Source: Brevibacterium antiquum CNRZ 918 (lineage in GTDB: Bacteria > Actinomycetota > Actinomycetes > Actinomycetales > Brevibacteriaceae). From it: 64,000 nt of DNA. Below, in pieces: positions 26,689 through 35,636 of this stretch. Each line of letters begins with the position of its first letter. Within the stretch, counting starts at the first letter, position 1. The stretch covers positions 18,079 to 82,078 of the forward strand of contig NZ_FXZD01000011.1 of the NCBI RefSeq assembly GCF_900169145.1, written 5' to 3'. The notes under the pieces were generated by a model that saw only the letters and a program-made list of their open reading frames with translations, did no database searches and was not told where the DNA came from. A program made the position numbers and the translations under genes.

Positions 26689-27576
26689 TCAGACGCTGAC
26701 CTTGCGCAGCGAATCGATCTTGGATTCCTCGCCCGGCATGACGCGTTTGTCGCCGTCGCCGAAGGCAGTTTCGAGAACGCGCACGCCTTTGGTGAGCGAG
26801 GTGAACTCGCGCGGTTCCATCGATGCGGACTGGTCGGAGCCCCACATCGAGGAGTCCAGGGTGATGTGGCGTTCAATGGTCACGGCGCCCAGTGCTGCGG
26901 CGGCGAAGGAGATCTCGAGGCCCAGCTCGTGGCCGGAGTAGCCCACGGGCACGCCGTAGCGCTCACGCATGGCCGGGATCGCCTTGAGGTTGACCTCTTC
27001 GGGAGGCAGCGGGTAGGTCGAGGTGGCGTGCATGAGGACCAGTTTTTCGCGGTCGAAGACCTCGACGGCGGCATCCAGCGTGGCCCAGTCGGACATGCCC
27101 GAGGAGCACAGGACGGGCTTGCCGGTCGCGGCGATGGCACGGAGGAGTTCGAAGTCCGTCAGCGAGGCCGAGGCGACCTTGTAGGTCAGCGCATCGAACT
27201 CGTTTTCGAGGAAGTCCACGGAGTCAGTGTCCCAGGGGGAGGCGAACCACTGCAGACCGACTTCCTTGGCGTAGCGGTCGATCTCGGCATATTCGTCCTT
27301 GCCGAATTCGACGCGCCACTTGTAGTCGAGGTAGGTCATCTCGCCCCATGGGGTCGAGCGCATCTTGGACTTCTGGTGTTCGGGCACAGCCACATCGGGG
27401 TTGCGCTTCTGGAACTTCACAGCCTGGGCACCGGCGGTGACGGCGACATCCATGAGCTGCTTCGCGATCTCGACGTCGCCGTTGTGGTTGATGCCGATTT
27501 CGCCGATCATGTACACGGGCTGATTCGGGCCGACGAGGTGGTTGCCGATGGCCACAGGGGCGAGTTGATCAGTCAT
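26689..27576 (-). CDS. NeuB-family nonulosonate synthase lacking the SAF domain
   Basis: This 295-residue TIM-barrel synthase condenses PEP with a hexose to make a nine-carbon sugar acid. Family motifs are MIGEIGINHNG (23-33), AVKFQKR, WFASPWD, VLCSSGMSD, YPLPPEEVNL, GYSGHELG and ERHITLD. It ends right after the barrel, so the C-terminal antifreeze-like (SAF) domain of Neu5Ac synthases (~340 aa) is missing. Kdn-9-phosphate synthases of the Bacteroides type share that shorter form (recalled). Its start overlaps the NeuA-HAD gene by 4 nt. A Kdn or Kdn-9-P product is inferred, not shown. Confidence 0.82.
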   Translation of the reverse strand: MTDQLAPVAIGNHLVGPNQPVYMIGEIGINHNGDVEIAKQLMDVAVTAGAQAVKFQKRNPDVAVPEHQKSKMRSTPWGEMTYLDYKWRVEFGKDEYAEIDRYAKEVGLQWFASPWDTDSVDFLENEFDALTYKVASASLTDFELLRAIAATGKPVLCSSGMSDWATLDAAVEVFDREKLVLMHATSTYPLPPEEVNLKAIPAMRERYGVPVGYSGHELGLEISFAAAALGAVTIERHITLDSSMWGSDQSASMEPREFTSLTKGVRVLETAFGDGDKRVMPGEESKIDSLRKVSV

Positions 27577-29018
27577 GAAACCTGCTTTCGATTGGTACGC
27601 AAACCTTCTGCGTGATTCGTGAGCAACGGCTGTTGCTGCTGGATGGATGGTCGGTAAGTGGGTGTCTGGTGTGCGTCTGCTGCGGCTGGTGCGTCTTCGT
27701 TGTGGCCAGCGGAGCCGAACGGATCGGAGCCCAGCACCGATGCCAGTGCTCGCGTCGGCAGCTGCTGCGTTGCCCGGTTCGACACGGGGATGAGGTCGCA
27801 GACTTCGCGGACCGCTCCCTTTCCTCCGGGCCGATCGAGGACGACTCGAGCCGCTGCGAGCACCTTGGGATGGGCGTCGGCGACCGCGATGGGCCAGCCG
27901 ACGACGTCGAAGGCTTCGAGGTCGTTGATGTCGTTTCCGACGTAGGCCACTCGGGCTGGGTCAAGGCCCTGGTCATCGATCCATGACCGCAGGACCTGGG
28001 ATTTATTGTCGATGCCCTGAGTGACGTCCACATGAAGTTTCTCCGCCCTGCGGGTGACAACTGGGTTGCGTTCCTTCGACAGGATCATGACAGGCAGCCC
28101 TGATCTCACCAGGCGTGAGACTCCCATGCCGTCGCCGCGGTGGATCCGGACCTGTTCGTTGCCGTCCTCGTCGACGTAGGCGCCGTCGTCGGTGTGGACT
28201 CCGTCGAAGTCGGTGACGAGGGCGTCGACGTCGATGACCTGCGCGGTTTCCTGTGTGGAGGCGATCGCGCGGACCAGTGACAGGTCGGACATGTCGTCGA
28301 TTTCGCGGGCGTGCTCGGGTGGGACCTCTTCGATTGCGATGCGACCGAAGAAACGGTGTTGATGTTCGAGGAGACCGTCGGTGCGCATGACGTAGAACGC
28401 GCCGGTCTCGTTGTAGTGCTTGGCCCGGTCCTGGCGGCGGGGCCGGAAGCTGGCTTCGTGACCAACGGCCACTGCCGTTGCGCCATCATCGAGGCGCCAC
28501 AGGAACGAATGGTCCTCGACGGCGGAGAACACGACATCGGCATCACCGTCACGGACGGCGGTGACCGCGTTGTCGATCGAGGCCGAGTCGATGAACGGTG
28601 AGGTGCACTGCATGAACACGGTGGTGTCGAATTCCTCGCCGAGGCTGGCCAGCGTGTAGATCAGCGCCGACTCACTGCTCGCGGTGTCACCGGCGATGTC
28701 AGCGGGACGGTGGGACACCTCGGCGCCGGATCGGATCGCCTCAGCCGCGATGCCCTCGTGGTCGGTCGAGACGACAACGCGGTCGATGCTCGGGGTCGAC
28801 CTGGCCGCGTTGATCGCGCGTGCCAGAAGAGAGATGCCGGCGACCTTCTGCAGGTTCTTCAGCGGAATTCCCTTGGAGCCGCCCCGGGCGGGAATGATGG
28901 CCACGGCCCGATGCGGCCGTGCTGCGCTCTCGGAGGGGGCCGTGGCCACCTGGTCAGTGGGCGTCGCGGCCACGTGATCGGTGGGCGCTGGGGGAGTCAG
29001 AATCGATTGGTCATTCAC
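27573..29018 (-). CDS. CMP-nonulosonate cytidylyltransferase fused to a KdsC-type HAD phosphatase
   Basis: The 481 residues comprise a linker (1-35), a NeuA-type cytidylyltransferase (about 38-265; IIPARGGSKGIPLKN at 41-55, VVSTDHEGI, FMQCTSPFI, ETGAFYVM) and a C0-type HAD phosphatase (about 268-425; DFDGVHTDD near 270, ILSKERN, YVGNDINDLEAF). A low-complexity Gln/Thr-rich tail follows. One chain could thus remove a 9-phosphate and activate the sugar with CTP. The same three activities (synthase, HAD C0 phosphatase, CMP-Kdn synthetase) form the Kdn route of Bacteroides thetaiotaomicron. The gene is coupled to the synthase downstream. Confidence 0.85.
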   Translation of the reverse strand: MNDQSILTPPAPTDHVAATPTDQVATAPSESAARPHRAVAIIPARGGSKGIPLKNLQKVAGISLLARAINAARSTPSIDRVVVSTDHEGIAAEAIRSGAEVSHRPADIAGDTASSESALIYTLASLGEEFDTTVFMQCTSPFIDSASIDNAVTAVRDGDADVVFSAVEDHSFLWRLDDGATAVAVGHEASFRPRRQDRAKHYNETGAFYVMRTDGLLEHQHRFFGRIAIEEVPPEHAREIDDMSDLSLVRAIASTQETAQVIDVDALVTDFDGVHTDDGAYVDEDGNEQVRIHRGDGMGVSRLVRSGLPVMILSKERNPVVTRRAEKLHVDVTQGIDNKSQVLRSWIDDQGLDPARVAYVGNDINDLEAFDVVGWPIAVADAHPKVLAAARVVLDRPGGKGAVREVCDLIPVSNRATQQLPTRALASVLGSDPFGSAGHNEDAPAAADAHQTPTYRPSIQQQQPLLTNHAEGLRTNRKQVS

Positions 29019-29184
29019 AATGATTCGACGCTAACGACGGCATGTGGCCTTGAAGTGAACGAGCAATGTCGCCGAGGCGACGGCTTCGTGGCGGGTGTAT
29101 GTCGAGGTGCCGTGGGGCGGGGGTGGTCACCCGTGATGGAGCTGAATGGTCAGTGTCAGGTGAGGTCGGTGTGCCTGTGGGTGG

Positions 29185-31053
29185 TCAGCGCCAGGTGACG
29201 TTCCACATGCGGTTGTTCCACGCCTCGAAGGGAATGACTTCGCCTGTATAAATCGGCCAGAAGTAGGCGAAGGCCATGATCGCGGCCACGAGGATGAGGC
29301 CCACGGACATCCGACGGCCGAACAGGGACCAGGGGATTCGAGTGCCGCGACCGGCGAATATTGGGCCACGGGAGTTGGGGACTCGGCCCCAGATGAGTGT
29401 GAGGCAGTAGGTGAATGCGAGGACGACGAAGGGCACCATGACGATCGTGTAGAAGGTGAAGATGGTGCGTTCCTGGTACGCGAACCACGGCAGCCAGGTG
29501 GCGGCGAGTCCGGCCAGGATGACTCCGGCGCGGACGTCGCGGCGGATGATCCAGGCGACCAGTGCGACGAGGATGGCGATGGGTGCCAGTCCCCAGATCA
29601 CGGGATTGCCGACCGATGTGATCGCTGAGGAGCAGTGCTCCACGGCACAGCCCATGCTTCCCTGATCAGGGGATTCGTAGTAGAACGAGGTCGGCCGCCA
29701 CTGGAGAATCCAACCCCACGGGTTCGACATGTAGGGGTGTTCCGAATCGAGGCCGACATGGAACGAATACGCCGTGTAGTGATAGTGGGCCAGAGACGGC
29801 AGCCACAGCAGCCAGTCGGGCAGTGCGCTCCACCAGCCTGCGTTGTCGAAGGCCCACTGCCGGTCCCAAGCATCGGCGGAACGGATCCACCCAGTCCAGG
29901 TGACGAGGTAGGTCAGTAGGGCCACCGGCACCAACTTGATGAACGCAGGAATGCTGTCGCGGATGAGTATGCCGAGCCAGGGGTGGACGATGCCTGCACG
30001 GTGGCGCGAATGCACGTCCCAGGCGACGACGAGGATCCCGAATGCGGCGACGGCATAGAGCCCCGACCACTTCACGCCCATTGCCAGCCCCAGGCTGATG
30101 CCTGCGGCGATGAGCCAGGGACGCACGCCGAGGCGGGGCCCGAAGTTGACCAGGTCCTTGCTTCGCGATGGGCGACGATCGCGAACTCGTTCTGGTGCTC
30201 GGAGTGCGGGCGCGGCAGCTGCTGGCTCAGCGGTCGAGGCGGCGACCGCCTCGGTGGGAGGAGTGGTTGTGGGCGGTGGGGCCTTCGCCCACTTCTCCAG
30301 TCGCTTCGTCACGAACTCCCGGTCCAGGACGATGAAGGCGAAGGCGAGGAGGACGAAGGCCATGAGGACGATGTCGAGCAGACTCGTGCGTGAATGCACG
30401 AAGTGCTCACCGTCGATCGAGAGCAGACCGGCTGCGACGCAGGCGAAGAACGCGGAGCGGAAGAGCTTCCACGCGACGAAGCCCATGAGGAAGATCGTCA
30501 GCGTTCCCACGATCGCCACAGAGAACCGCCAGCCGAAGGAGTCGTCGGCGCCGAAGAGGTGGACGCCGGCGCCGATGATCCATTTGCCCAACGGCGGGTG
30601 GACGACATATTCGGGGGTCGACTCGATGACGCTCGGGTCACCGGCGTTGAAGGAGTCGTCGGCGTTCTCCGGCCAGGAGCGTTCGTAGCCGAACTTGAAG
30701 ACCGAGTAGGCGTCCTTGACGTAATAGGTTTCGTCGAAGATCAAGCGGTGGGGGAAGTCCAAGTTGAAGAGTCGGAGGACACCGCCGATCGCCGTGATGA
30801 GCAGCAGGGCCGGCCACATCCAGACCGGTGCGCGAGTCGCCCACATTCCGGTGGTGAAGGAGCGCCTCCGGATGCCAGCGGCATTGGCGCGGATCGATTC
30901 GCGCCGGTGAGCGCGACGTTCCCGAGCGATGAGTTTGGTGGGTGCGGGCCTCGTGGGGGAGGGCTGGTCGGTTCGGGAGTGTGTGGGGTCGGTCGACTCA
31001 TCCATGGGGTCGGTGGACCGCCTCGGCGCCTGGGGATCTTCGGGTTGAGTCAT
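29185..31053 (-). CDS. pmt: dolichyl/polyprenyl-phosphate-mannose protein O-mannosyltransferase
   Basis: This is a GT39 membrane enzyme of 622 residues that transfers mannose from polyprenyl-phosphate-mannose to secreted proteins. A basic, Pro/Thr-rich N-tail (1-70) precedes about eleven TM helices. The catalytic Asp-Glu in LDFPHRLIFDETYYVKDAY (D107, E108) is intact, as is HPPLGKW in the first large loop. A Pro/Ala-rich cytoplasmic insert lies near 270-310. ATG 31053 (MTQPEDP) is chosen over the longer frame. In actinobacteria pmt is commonly divergent from rsmI, as here, but three small genes intervene. Confidence 0.9.
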   Translation of the reverse strand: MTQPEDPQAPRRSTDPMDESTDPTHSRTDQPSPTRPAPTKLIARERRAHRRESIRANAAGIRRRSFTTGMWATRAPVWMWPALLLITAIGGVLRLFNLDFPHRLIFDETYYVKDAYSVFKFGYERSWPENADDSFNAGDPSVIESTPEYVVHPPLGKWIIGAGVHLFGADDSFGWRFSVAIVGTLTIFLMGFVAWKLFRSAFFACVAAGLLSIDGEHFVHSRTSLLDIVLMAFVLLAFAFIVLDREFVTKRLEKWAKAPPPTTTPPTEAVAASTAEPAAAAPALRAPERVRDRRPSRSKDLVNFGPRLGVRPWLIAAGISLGLAMGVKWSGLYAVAAFGILVVAWDVHSRHRAGIVHPWLGILIRDSIPAFIKLVPVALLTYLVTWTGWIRSADAWDRQWAFDNAGWWSALPDWLLWLPSLAHYHYTAYSFHVGLDSEHPYMSNPWGWILQWRPTSFYYESPDQGSMGCAVEHCSSAITSVGNPVIWGLAPIAILVALVAWIIRRDVRAGVILAGLAATWLPWFAYQERTIFTFYTIVMVPFVVLAFTYCLTLIWGRVPNSRGPIFAGRGTRIPWSLFGRRMSVGLILVAAIMAFAYFWPIYTGEVIPFEAWNNRMWNVTWR

Positions 31054-31222
31054 TATCGTCAAGTTTAAGGTCGAATGAGACGCTTGTTCCCATCTGATCC
31101 TCAGGGTGAGTCGTTCACGTGCAGCGGGAGATCGGGTCGGGGTGGGACGTCGGCGTATTGTCCTTGGGGCCGTCGGGACGACTAAGGTAGTCCTCAACAG
31201 GCAGCAAACGAATGAAACGGTG

Positions 31223-31840
31223 ATGAGCGTGTCCTATAACCCGAACTATCGCCCGAGCGATCCACCGCAGGTCGGATCCCAGCAGTTCAACAATGGATAC
31301 GGCGGGTCACAGCCTCAGCCGGGATACGGCTCGGGCCAGTATCAGGACCAAGGCCAGTATTCGAATCCGAACCAGTATCAGCAGACCCAGTCCGGCCCCG
31401 TGGTCTATAGTCAGCCGGACGCGTACAGCCAGCCGGACGCCTATGGCTACAGTCAGCCGGGCGCCTACAGCCAGCCTGTGACCTACGGTGCACCGACGAT
31501 GACGGTGCGGCCAGCAGTGAACTCCCTGTCGGGCTGGGCGATGTGGATGGGCATCATCGGGCTCGCCGGTGGCTTGGTCTGCAGCCTCCTCTCATTGGTC
31601 CCCATTGTCGGCATACTGTTCTCAATCGTGGCGATGTTTCTATGGATCGCTCCGATCCTCGCGGTTATCTTCGGCCACGTGTCACGCGGCCAGATCAGAA
31701 AGACCGGTGAAGACGGCCGAGGCCAGGCGACCGCCGGGTTGGTCATGGGCTACATCGGCATCGGCATTGCTTTGCTGATGATCGTCATCTTCATCGGCGT
31801 TCTGGGACTCGGATTCCTCGCTGCGGGGATGAGCTACTGA
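31223..31840 (+). CDS. DUF4190-type membrane protein 1, Tyr/Gln-rich N-terminus
   Basis: The 205 residues divide into a soluble half (1-90) rich in Tyr, Gln, Pro and Gly, with imperfect YSQPDA/YSQPGA repeats, and a DUF4190-type half. The second half has two TM helices around the short loop IFGHVSRGQIRKTGEDGRG. The conserved GH..R.QIR..GE.G loop is shared with the next two genes. The role is unknown. Tyr/Gln-rich tails of such proteins are often phosphorylated or partner-binding in mycobacteria (inference). Confidence 0.75.
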   Translation: MSVSYNPNYRPSDPPQVGSQQFNNGYGGSQPQPGYGSGQYQDQGQYSNPNQYQQTQSGPVVYSQPDAYSQPDAYGYSQPGAYSQPVTYGAPTMTVRPAVNSLSGWAMWMGIIGLAGGLVCSLLSLVPIVGILFSIVAMFLWIAPILAVIFGHVSRGQIRKTGEDGRGQATAGLVMGYIGIGIALLMIVIFIGVLGLGFLAAGMSY

Positions 31841-32047
31841 GGGATCGTCTCCTGCAGGACGGGCTTGTGAGGGCCCATTTTCTGCCCTGACGCCTGTGGT
31901 GTCCTGACACCGGTGGTGCAGGATTGCAACAGGTTTGCCTTTTTCGGAGCTGGGCGGCTCGGTAGCGTTGGTGTCAGACGCAACGGGGAACATCCCTTCA
32001 GCAGGGATCATCCCACGAGCAGCCACAGCAACAGGAGCGAACCATTC

Positions 32048-32476
32048 ATGCACACACGGCAACTTCCCGCTAGCAGCGGGTACGGAGCATCGGACCGTTC
32101 GCCGTATGGTGGGGCGGCGAGCAACGGTGGATTCCCGAACAACGCGGCATACGTTGCCAATCCTGGTTGGGCAGGCCCCGTGGCCTATGTTTATCAGCCG
32201 ATCGCTGCGACCAACACTGTGGCGATTATCGGAATGGTGCTCGCACTTGCCGGGGCGCTGTCCTCGTTCATTCCAGCGGGAATTGCCGGGATCGTGATGG
32301 GCCATATCGCACGCAAGCAGATTCGCCAGCGTGGAGAGCGTGGGGACGCAATGGCGCTGACAGCCCTTTGGGTCGGCTACCTCAGCGCCGGGTTCTGGGC
32401 GTTGTTCTGGATTGTTTACATCCTGTTGGTGGTGCTCGCAGTCGGGTTGGGAGTCGCCGAAGGTTCAGTCAGCTGA
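32048..32476 (+). CDS. DUF4190-type membrane protein 2
   Basis: This 142-residue paralogue has an Asn/Gly/Tyr-rich N-tail and two TM helices around GHIARKQIRQRGERGDAMA. ATG 32048 follows AGGAGCGA, so the longer frame from 31913 is rejected. It is separated by ~200 nt from the first copy and ~120 nt from the third. Each gap has a T-rich, promoter-like stretch, so the three may be transcribed independently. Confidence 0.72.
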   Translation: MHTRQLPASSGYGASDRSPYGGAASNGGFPNNAAYVANPGWAGPVAYVYQPIAATNTVAIIGMVLALAGALSSFIPAGIAGIVMGHIARKQIRQRGERGDAMALTALWVGYLSAGFWALFWIVYILLVVLAVGLGVAEGSVS

Positions 32477-32600
32477 CTGAGGACCATTTGGCGGCGTTGC
32501 CGCCTCAGATCGCGCAACTGAGACTGAGCTGCAACAACCCAGCCTTTTATCACGATGAACGACTCGGTACCGTTGTAGGCATACGCAAGGAGATCTCACC

Positions 32601-33065
32601 ATGAGCAGTCAGAACAACTGGAACAATCCAGACATGTATTACCAGCAGCCGCAGTCGGGCCCCGCGACTGGCAGTGGCTACAATACTGCGAATGCCAGCT
32701 ACGGCGCCGCGAGCTATAACTCCAACGCCGCATATGGCGCCAACGCTCAATACGCTGGTGGGGGACCGGGGTACGGCTACCAGCCGCTGCCACCCACGAA
32801 CACCTTGGCGATTATCGCTCTCGTTGCTTCGATCTTCGGGGTGATCAGTTCCTTCTTCCTTGCTGGCATCGCTGGCATCGTGATGGGCCATATGGCCCGC
32901 AACCGGATTCGGCAGTCGGGAGAGCGCGGAGACGGAATGGCCGTCGCCGCACTGTGGGTCGGCTACATCGGCACCGCGCTGTGGGTTCTGTTCTGGGTCG
33001 GCTATGTCGGCGTCATGGTTCTCATATTCGGAGTCGCCATGGTCGGTGCGGGGTCGGCCGGTTGA
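32601..33065 (+). CDS. DUF4190-type membrane protein 3
   Basis: This third tandem copy (154 aa) has an Asn/Tyr/Gly/Ser-rich tail and the loop GHMARNRIRQSGERGDGMA between two TM helices. It is closest to copy 2 (both have GYQP/VYQP followed by TNT.AII and AGIAGIVMGH), which suggests a recent duplication. AAGGAG precedes ATG 32601. Its stop overlaps the rsmI start by 1 nt, so rsmI is translationally coupled to it. Confidence 0.75.
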   Translation: MSSQNNWNNPDMYYQQPQSGPATGSGYNTANASYGAASYNSNAAYGANAQYAGGGPGYGYQPLPPTNTLAIIALVASIFGVISSFFLAGIAGIVMGHMARNRIRQSGERGDGMAVAALWVGYIGTALWVLFWVGYVGVMVLIFGVAMVGAGSAG

Positions 33066-34051
33066 TGTCCGGAAGCCCGGATGCCGACGGCAACTATGAC
33101 CACGTGGTCGAAGACGCGGCCTCATTCCCGGTTGCGGAGGACGATTTCGACGTTGTGCAGGACAACCCTGGCGCTGCGGAGGGTGACATCGATTCGGCAG
33201 CTTCCGACCCTGCGTCGACCCCAGCCGGCGGCAAGCTCATCCTGGTAGGGACTCCGATCGGCAACCTCGGCGATGCGAGTGAGCGCATGCAGCATGCCAT
33301 CGCCGCGGCCGATGTCATCGCCGCTGAGGACACTCGCCGCTTCCTGTCGTTGACGCAGCGCCTGGAACTGACACACACCAAACGGGTCATCAGCGTCTTC
33401 GACCACAACGAACAGTCTCGGGCGCCCGAGCTCGTCGAACTCATCCGCTCCGGTCAGACGGTTGTCCTCCTCAGCGATGCGGGAATGCCGGCGGTTTCGG
33501 ACCCCGGTTATCGGGTTGTCAAGGCTTGCGCTGAGGCAGGCCTACCGATCACCTCCACACCCGGACCGTCAGCCGTGCTCATGGCACTAGCGGTCTCCGG
33601 GCTGCCCAGCGACAGATTCAGCTTCGAAGGTTTCCTGCCGCGAAAGTCCGGGGCACGCAAGACCCTCCTGGAAGAGTTGCGAGCCGAGAAGCGGACCATG
33701 GTGTTCTTCGAAAGTCCCCACCGCATCGCGGCCACCATGGACGACTTCCTCGCCGTGATCGGACCCGACCGGCCCATGGCCATCAGCCGCGAACTCACAA
33801 AGACATATGAGGAGACGCTGCGAGGGACTGTGTCCTCGTTGCGCGACCGTGCTGCTGACGGTCTGCGAGGGGAGTTGACCCTCGTGCTCGCCGGAGGAAC
33901 CGCGGTCGAGACTGCCCCGGAGGATCACCTCGACGCCGTCGGTGAACTCGTGGAGTCTGGAGTGCGTGCCAAAGACGCTGCCGGCCAGATCGCGAAGCAG
34001 TTCGGGCTGTCCAAACGTGAGGTCTACGAGGCCTGGTTGCACCGGGTGTGA
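33065..34051 (+). CDS. rsmI: 16S rRNA (cytidine1402-2'-O)-methyltransferase
   Basis: This tetrapyrrole-methylase-fold enzyme ribose-methylates C1402 of 16S rRNA. The 328 residues include an unusual acidic ~55-residue N-terminal extension, then LVGTPIGNLGDAS, AAEDTRRF, LLSDAGMPAVSDPGYRVV, TPGPSAV, FEGFLPRK and FFESPHRI. A C-terminal HTH-like KRGVYE-type segment (SKREVYEAWL) ends the protein. The ATG overlaps the preceding stop. The extension removes the usual start close to LILVGTPIG. Confidence 0.93.
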   Translation: MSGSPDADGNYDHVVEDAASFPVAEDDFDVVQDNPGAAEGDIDSAASDPASTPAGGKLILVGTPIGNLGDASERMQHAIAAADVIAAEDTRRFLSLTQRLELTHTKRVISVFDHNEQSRAPELVELIRSGQTVVLLSDAGMPAVSDPGYRVVKACAEAGLPITSTPGPSAVLMALAVSGLPSDRFSFEGFLPRKSGARKTLLEELRAEKRTMVFFESPHRIAATMDDFLAVIGPDRPMAISRELTKTYEETLRGTVSSLRDRAADGLRGELTLVLAGGTAVETAPEDHLDAVGELVESGVRAKDAAGQIAKQFGLSKREVYEAWLHRV

Positions 34052-34098
34052 GGGCAGAGCGCGCCGCCGAGTTGAGCGTATGAGGGTGTGGACAGTTT

Positions 34099-34162
34099 GG
34101 GGACCGATCGAAGTCTCAGGGCTCCCCTTTGAAGCGGGGCTCTGAAACTTCGATCGGTCCCC
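34099..34162 (+). terminator. long hairpin after rsmI, also a repeat
   Basis: The arm at 34099-34127 pairs with 34136-34162 (about 27 bp with three differences and an 8-nt loop), followed by TTCTCCTT. It likely terminates rsmI. The left-arm sequence GGGGACCGATCGAAGT occurs again at 35591, on the far side of the next gene. Confidence 0.65.
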
Positions 34163-34259
34163 TTCTCCTTGTGTCCCTCTGTGTTTCGGCGCAGTCCGCT
34201 AGACGCTGCTTACTGGGGCCGCGCGAGATCTGCACAGAGGAGCACCGGCGCTGCACGCA

Positions 34260-35483
34260 GTGAGCTTGGTTCACTTGTCTGAAGCTGAGGCCCACTTGGT
34301 CACGGTTGGCTGTGGGTTCTGCGCAGACTCACGCGTAATGCGCTTGGGGACAGACCTGCGTGATCCACAAGTGCCTCTTGCTCGCTGGCAGTCAGTGCTC
34401 TTGGCCCTTCACCGTGTGGGCATGTACAACATCGTCTACTTCCAGGACCTCAGGGCAGCCGGTGCGGCCACCCCGGAAATCAGAAGCGCATTGGGCTGCT
34501 GCCTGTTGAAGCTTGATCGCGGTGTCTATTCGGTCATACGCAGGTGCCAGGTCTCATCGCACCGGCGATTCACCAGATTCGCGCTCGACGAGGCGTGGAT
34601 GGATTATCACGAGGCCGGACGTCACAGAGAGCGTTCCCAACAGAGGAAGTACCGGGAACATCTCGATCGGCTTCGGATTCTCCACTATCCCCACTATCGG
34701 CCTGATGACGTGGTGTGGGGAGTATCGGCGGCGAGGCTTCACAAATTGGGGACCTTCGACGTGCCGACTCAGCCGGTCAACGTCGCCCATCCTGTGTCCA
34801 GCTGCCGCACCGGTTCGCTGATCAGACGGCGCATATCGGTGCGCACCGAGGATGTCAGCGAAGTCGCCGGAATCAGGGTCACTACGCCCGCGAAGACCGC
34901 GCTGGCACTGAAGACAGCGCTGGGGCCGGCAGCCGCCTTCGCCGCGATGGAGCAAGTGCTGCGCTGGTCGTTGCTCGGCACGGATGAAGAGGCAATCTTC
35001 AAGACCGGCTATCCGCCCCAGGTCATGTCGCTGGTACACGGTGCGGTCGACGGGCTCTTCGGCCCGCCGATAGCCCGAATGTCCCGGGGAAAGAAGAGCG
35101 CGCGGACGCTTGCTGCACTGATCACTCCGCTCTCGGAAAGCTATGCCGAGAGCCGAGCGTCCTTCAATCTGCACCTGCTGGGTCTGCACGATTTCGTTCA
35201 GCAGGTCGACGTCAAAGAGGGCCATCGGACCTTGACGCGGCTGGATCTTCTTTTCGAAGACGGTGGTGTTGCCCTGTACGTCGACGGAACTCAGAAGTAT
35301 GTGGATGGAGGATTCAACGTCATGAACAAGGAGAGCTGGCAGCACAATCGGCTGCTGTCGATGGGATACAAGGTGATCCGGTTCAAGTTCAAGGAAGTCA
35401 TGAATGTGGCGACGTTCTCCCGGAAGCTGTTCGACCAGGCGCCTGAACTCAAGGCGCGGTGCCGGAAGAAGCTGGTGCTGTGA
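34260..35483 (+). CDS. AbiEi-like/DUF559-like protein
   Basis: The 407-residue protein has an N-terminal region typical of AbiEi-type proteins (LRAAGAATPEIRSALGCCLLKLDRGVYSVI is the winged-helix plus hinge). The middle VTTPAKTALAL is the usual TPxRT-like step. A C-terminal Vsr/DUF559-like fold follows (YAESRASFNLHLLGL, LTRLDLLFEDGGVALYVDGTQKY, RLLSMGYKVIRFKFKEV). The position where DUF559 proteins usually carry a Glu (IEVDG) reads LYVDG, so nuclease activity is doubtful. It separates rsmI from metG, which are normally neighbours, and has a shared palindromic repeat on each side. No toxin partner is adjacent. Confidence 0.65.
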   Translation: MSLVHLSEAEAHLVTVGCGFCADSRVMRLGTDLRDPQVPLARWQSVLLALHRVGMYNIVYFQDLRAAGAATPEIRSALGCCLLKLDRGVYSVIRRCQVSSHRRFTRFALDEAWMDYHEAGRHRERSQQRKYREHLDRLRILHYPHYRPDDVVWGVSAARLHKLGTFDVPTQPVNVAHPVSSCRTGSLIRRRISVRTEDVSEVAGIRVTTPAKTALALKTALGPAAAFAAMEQVLRWSLLGTDEEAIFKTGYPPQVMSLVHGAVDGLFGPPIARMSRGKKSARTLAALITPLSESYAESRASFNLHLLGLHDFVQQVDVKEGHRTLTRLDLLFEDGGVALYVDGTQKYVDGGFNVMNKESWQHNRLLSMGYKVIRFKFKEVMNVATFSRKLFDQAPELKARCRKKLVL

Positions 35484-35590
35484 AGCATGCCCAGCCCGCG
35501 GTGGGCAGAAATCAGCAGCCGCACCGGGCCGGCGCGGAGGGGCCAGCGTGGAGGGGACAGCACGCGCTGCATGATGCGTCACGATGCGTT

Positions 35591-35636
35591 GGGGACCGAT
35601 CGAAGTTTCAGGGCCCACATTCAAAGTTGGGCTATA
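35591..35636 (+). repeat. second, degraded copy of the GGGGACCGATCGAAGT repeat
   Basis: Positions 35591-35613 repeat the left arm of the 34099 hairpin (GGGGACCGATCGAAGTTTCA, then GGG). The right arm is not conserved. A small GCCCA/TGGGC stem (35612-35632) remains. The gap 35484-35759 holds this and the metG promoter region. Confidence 0.6.
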
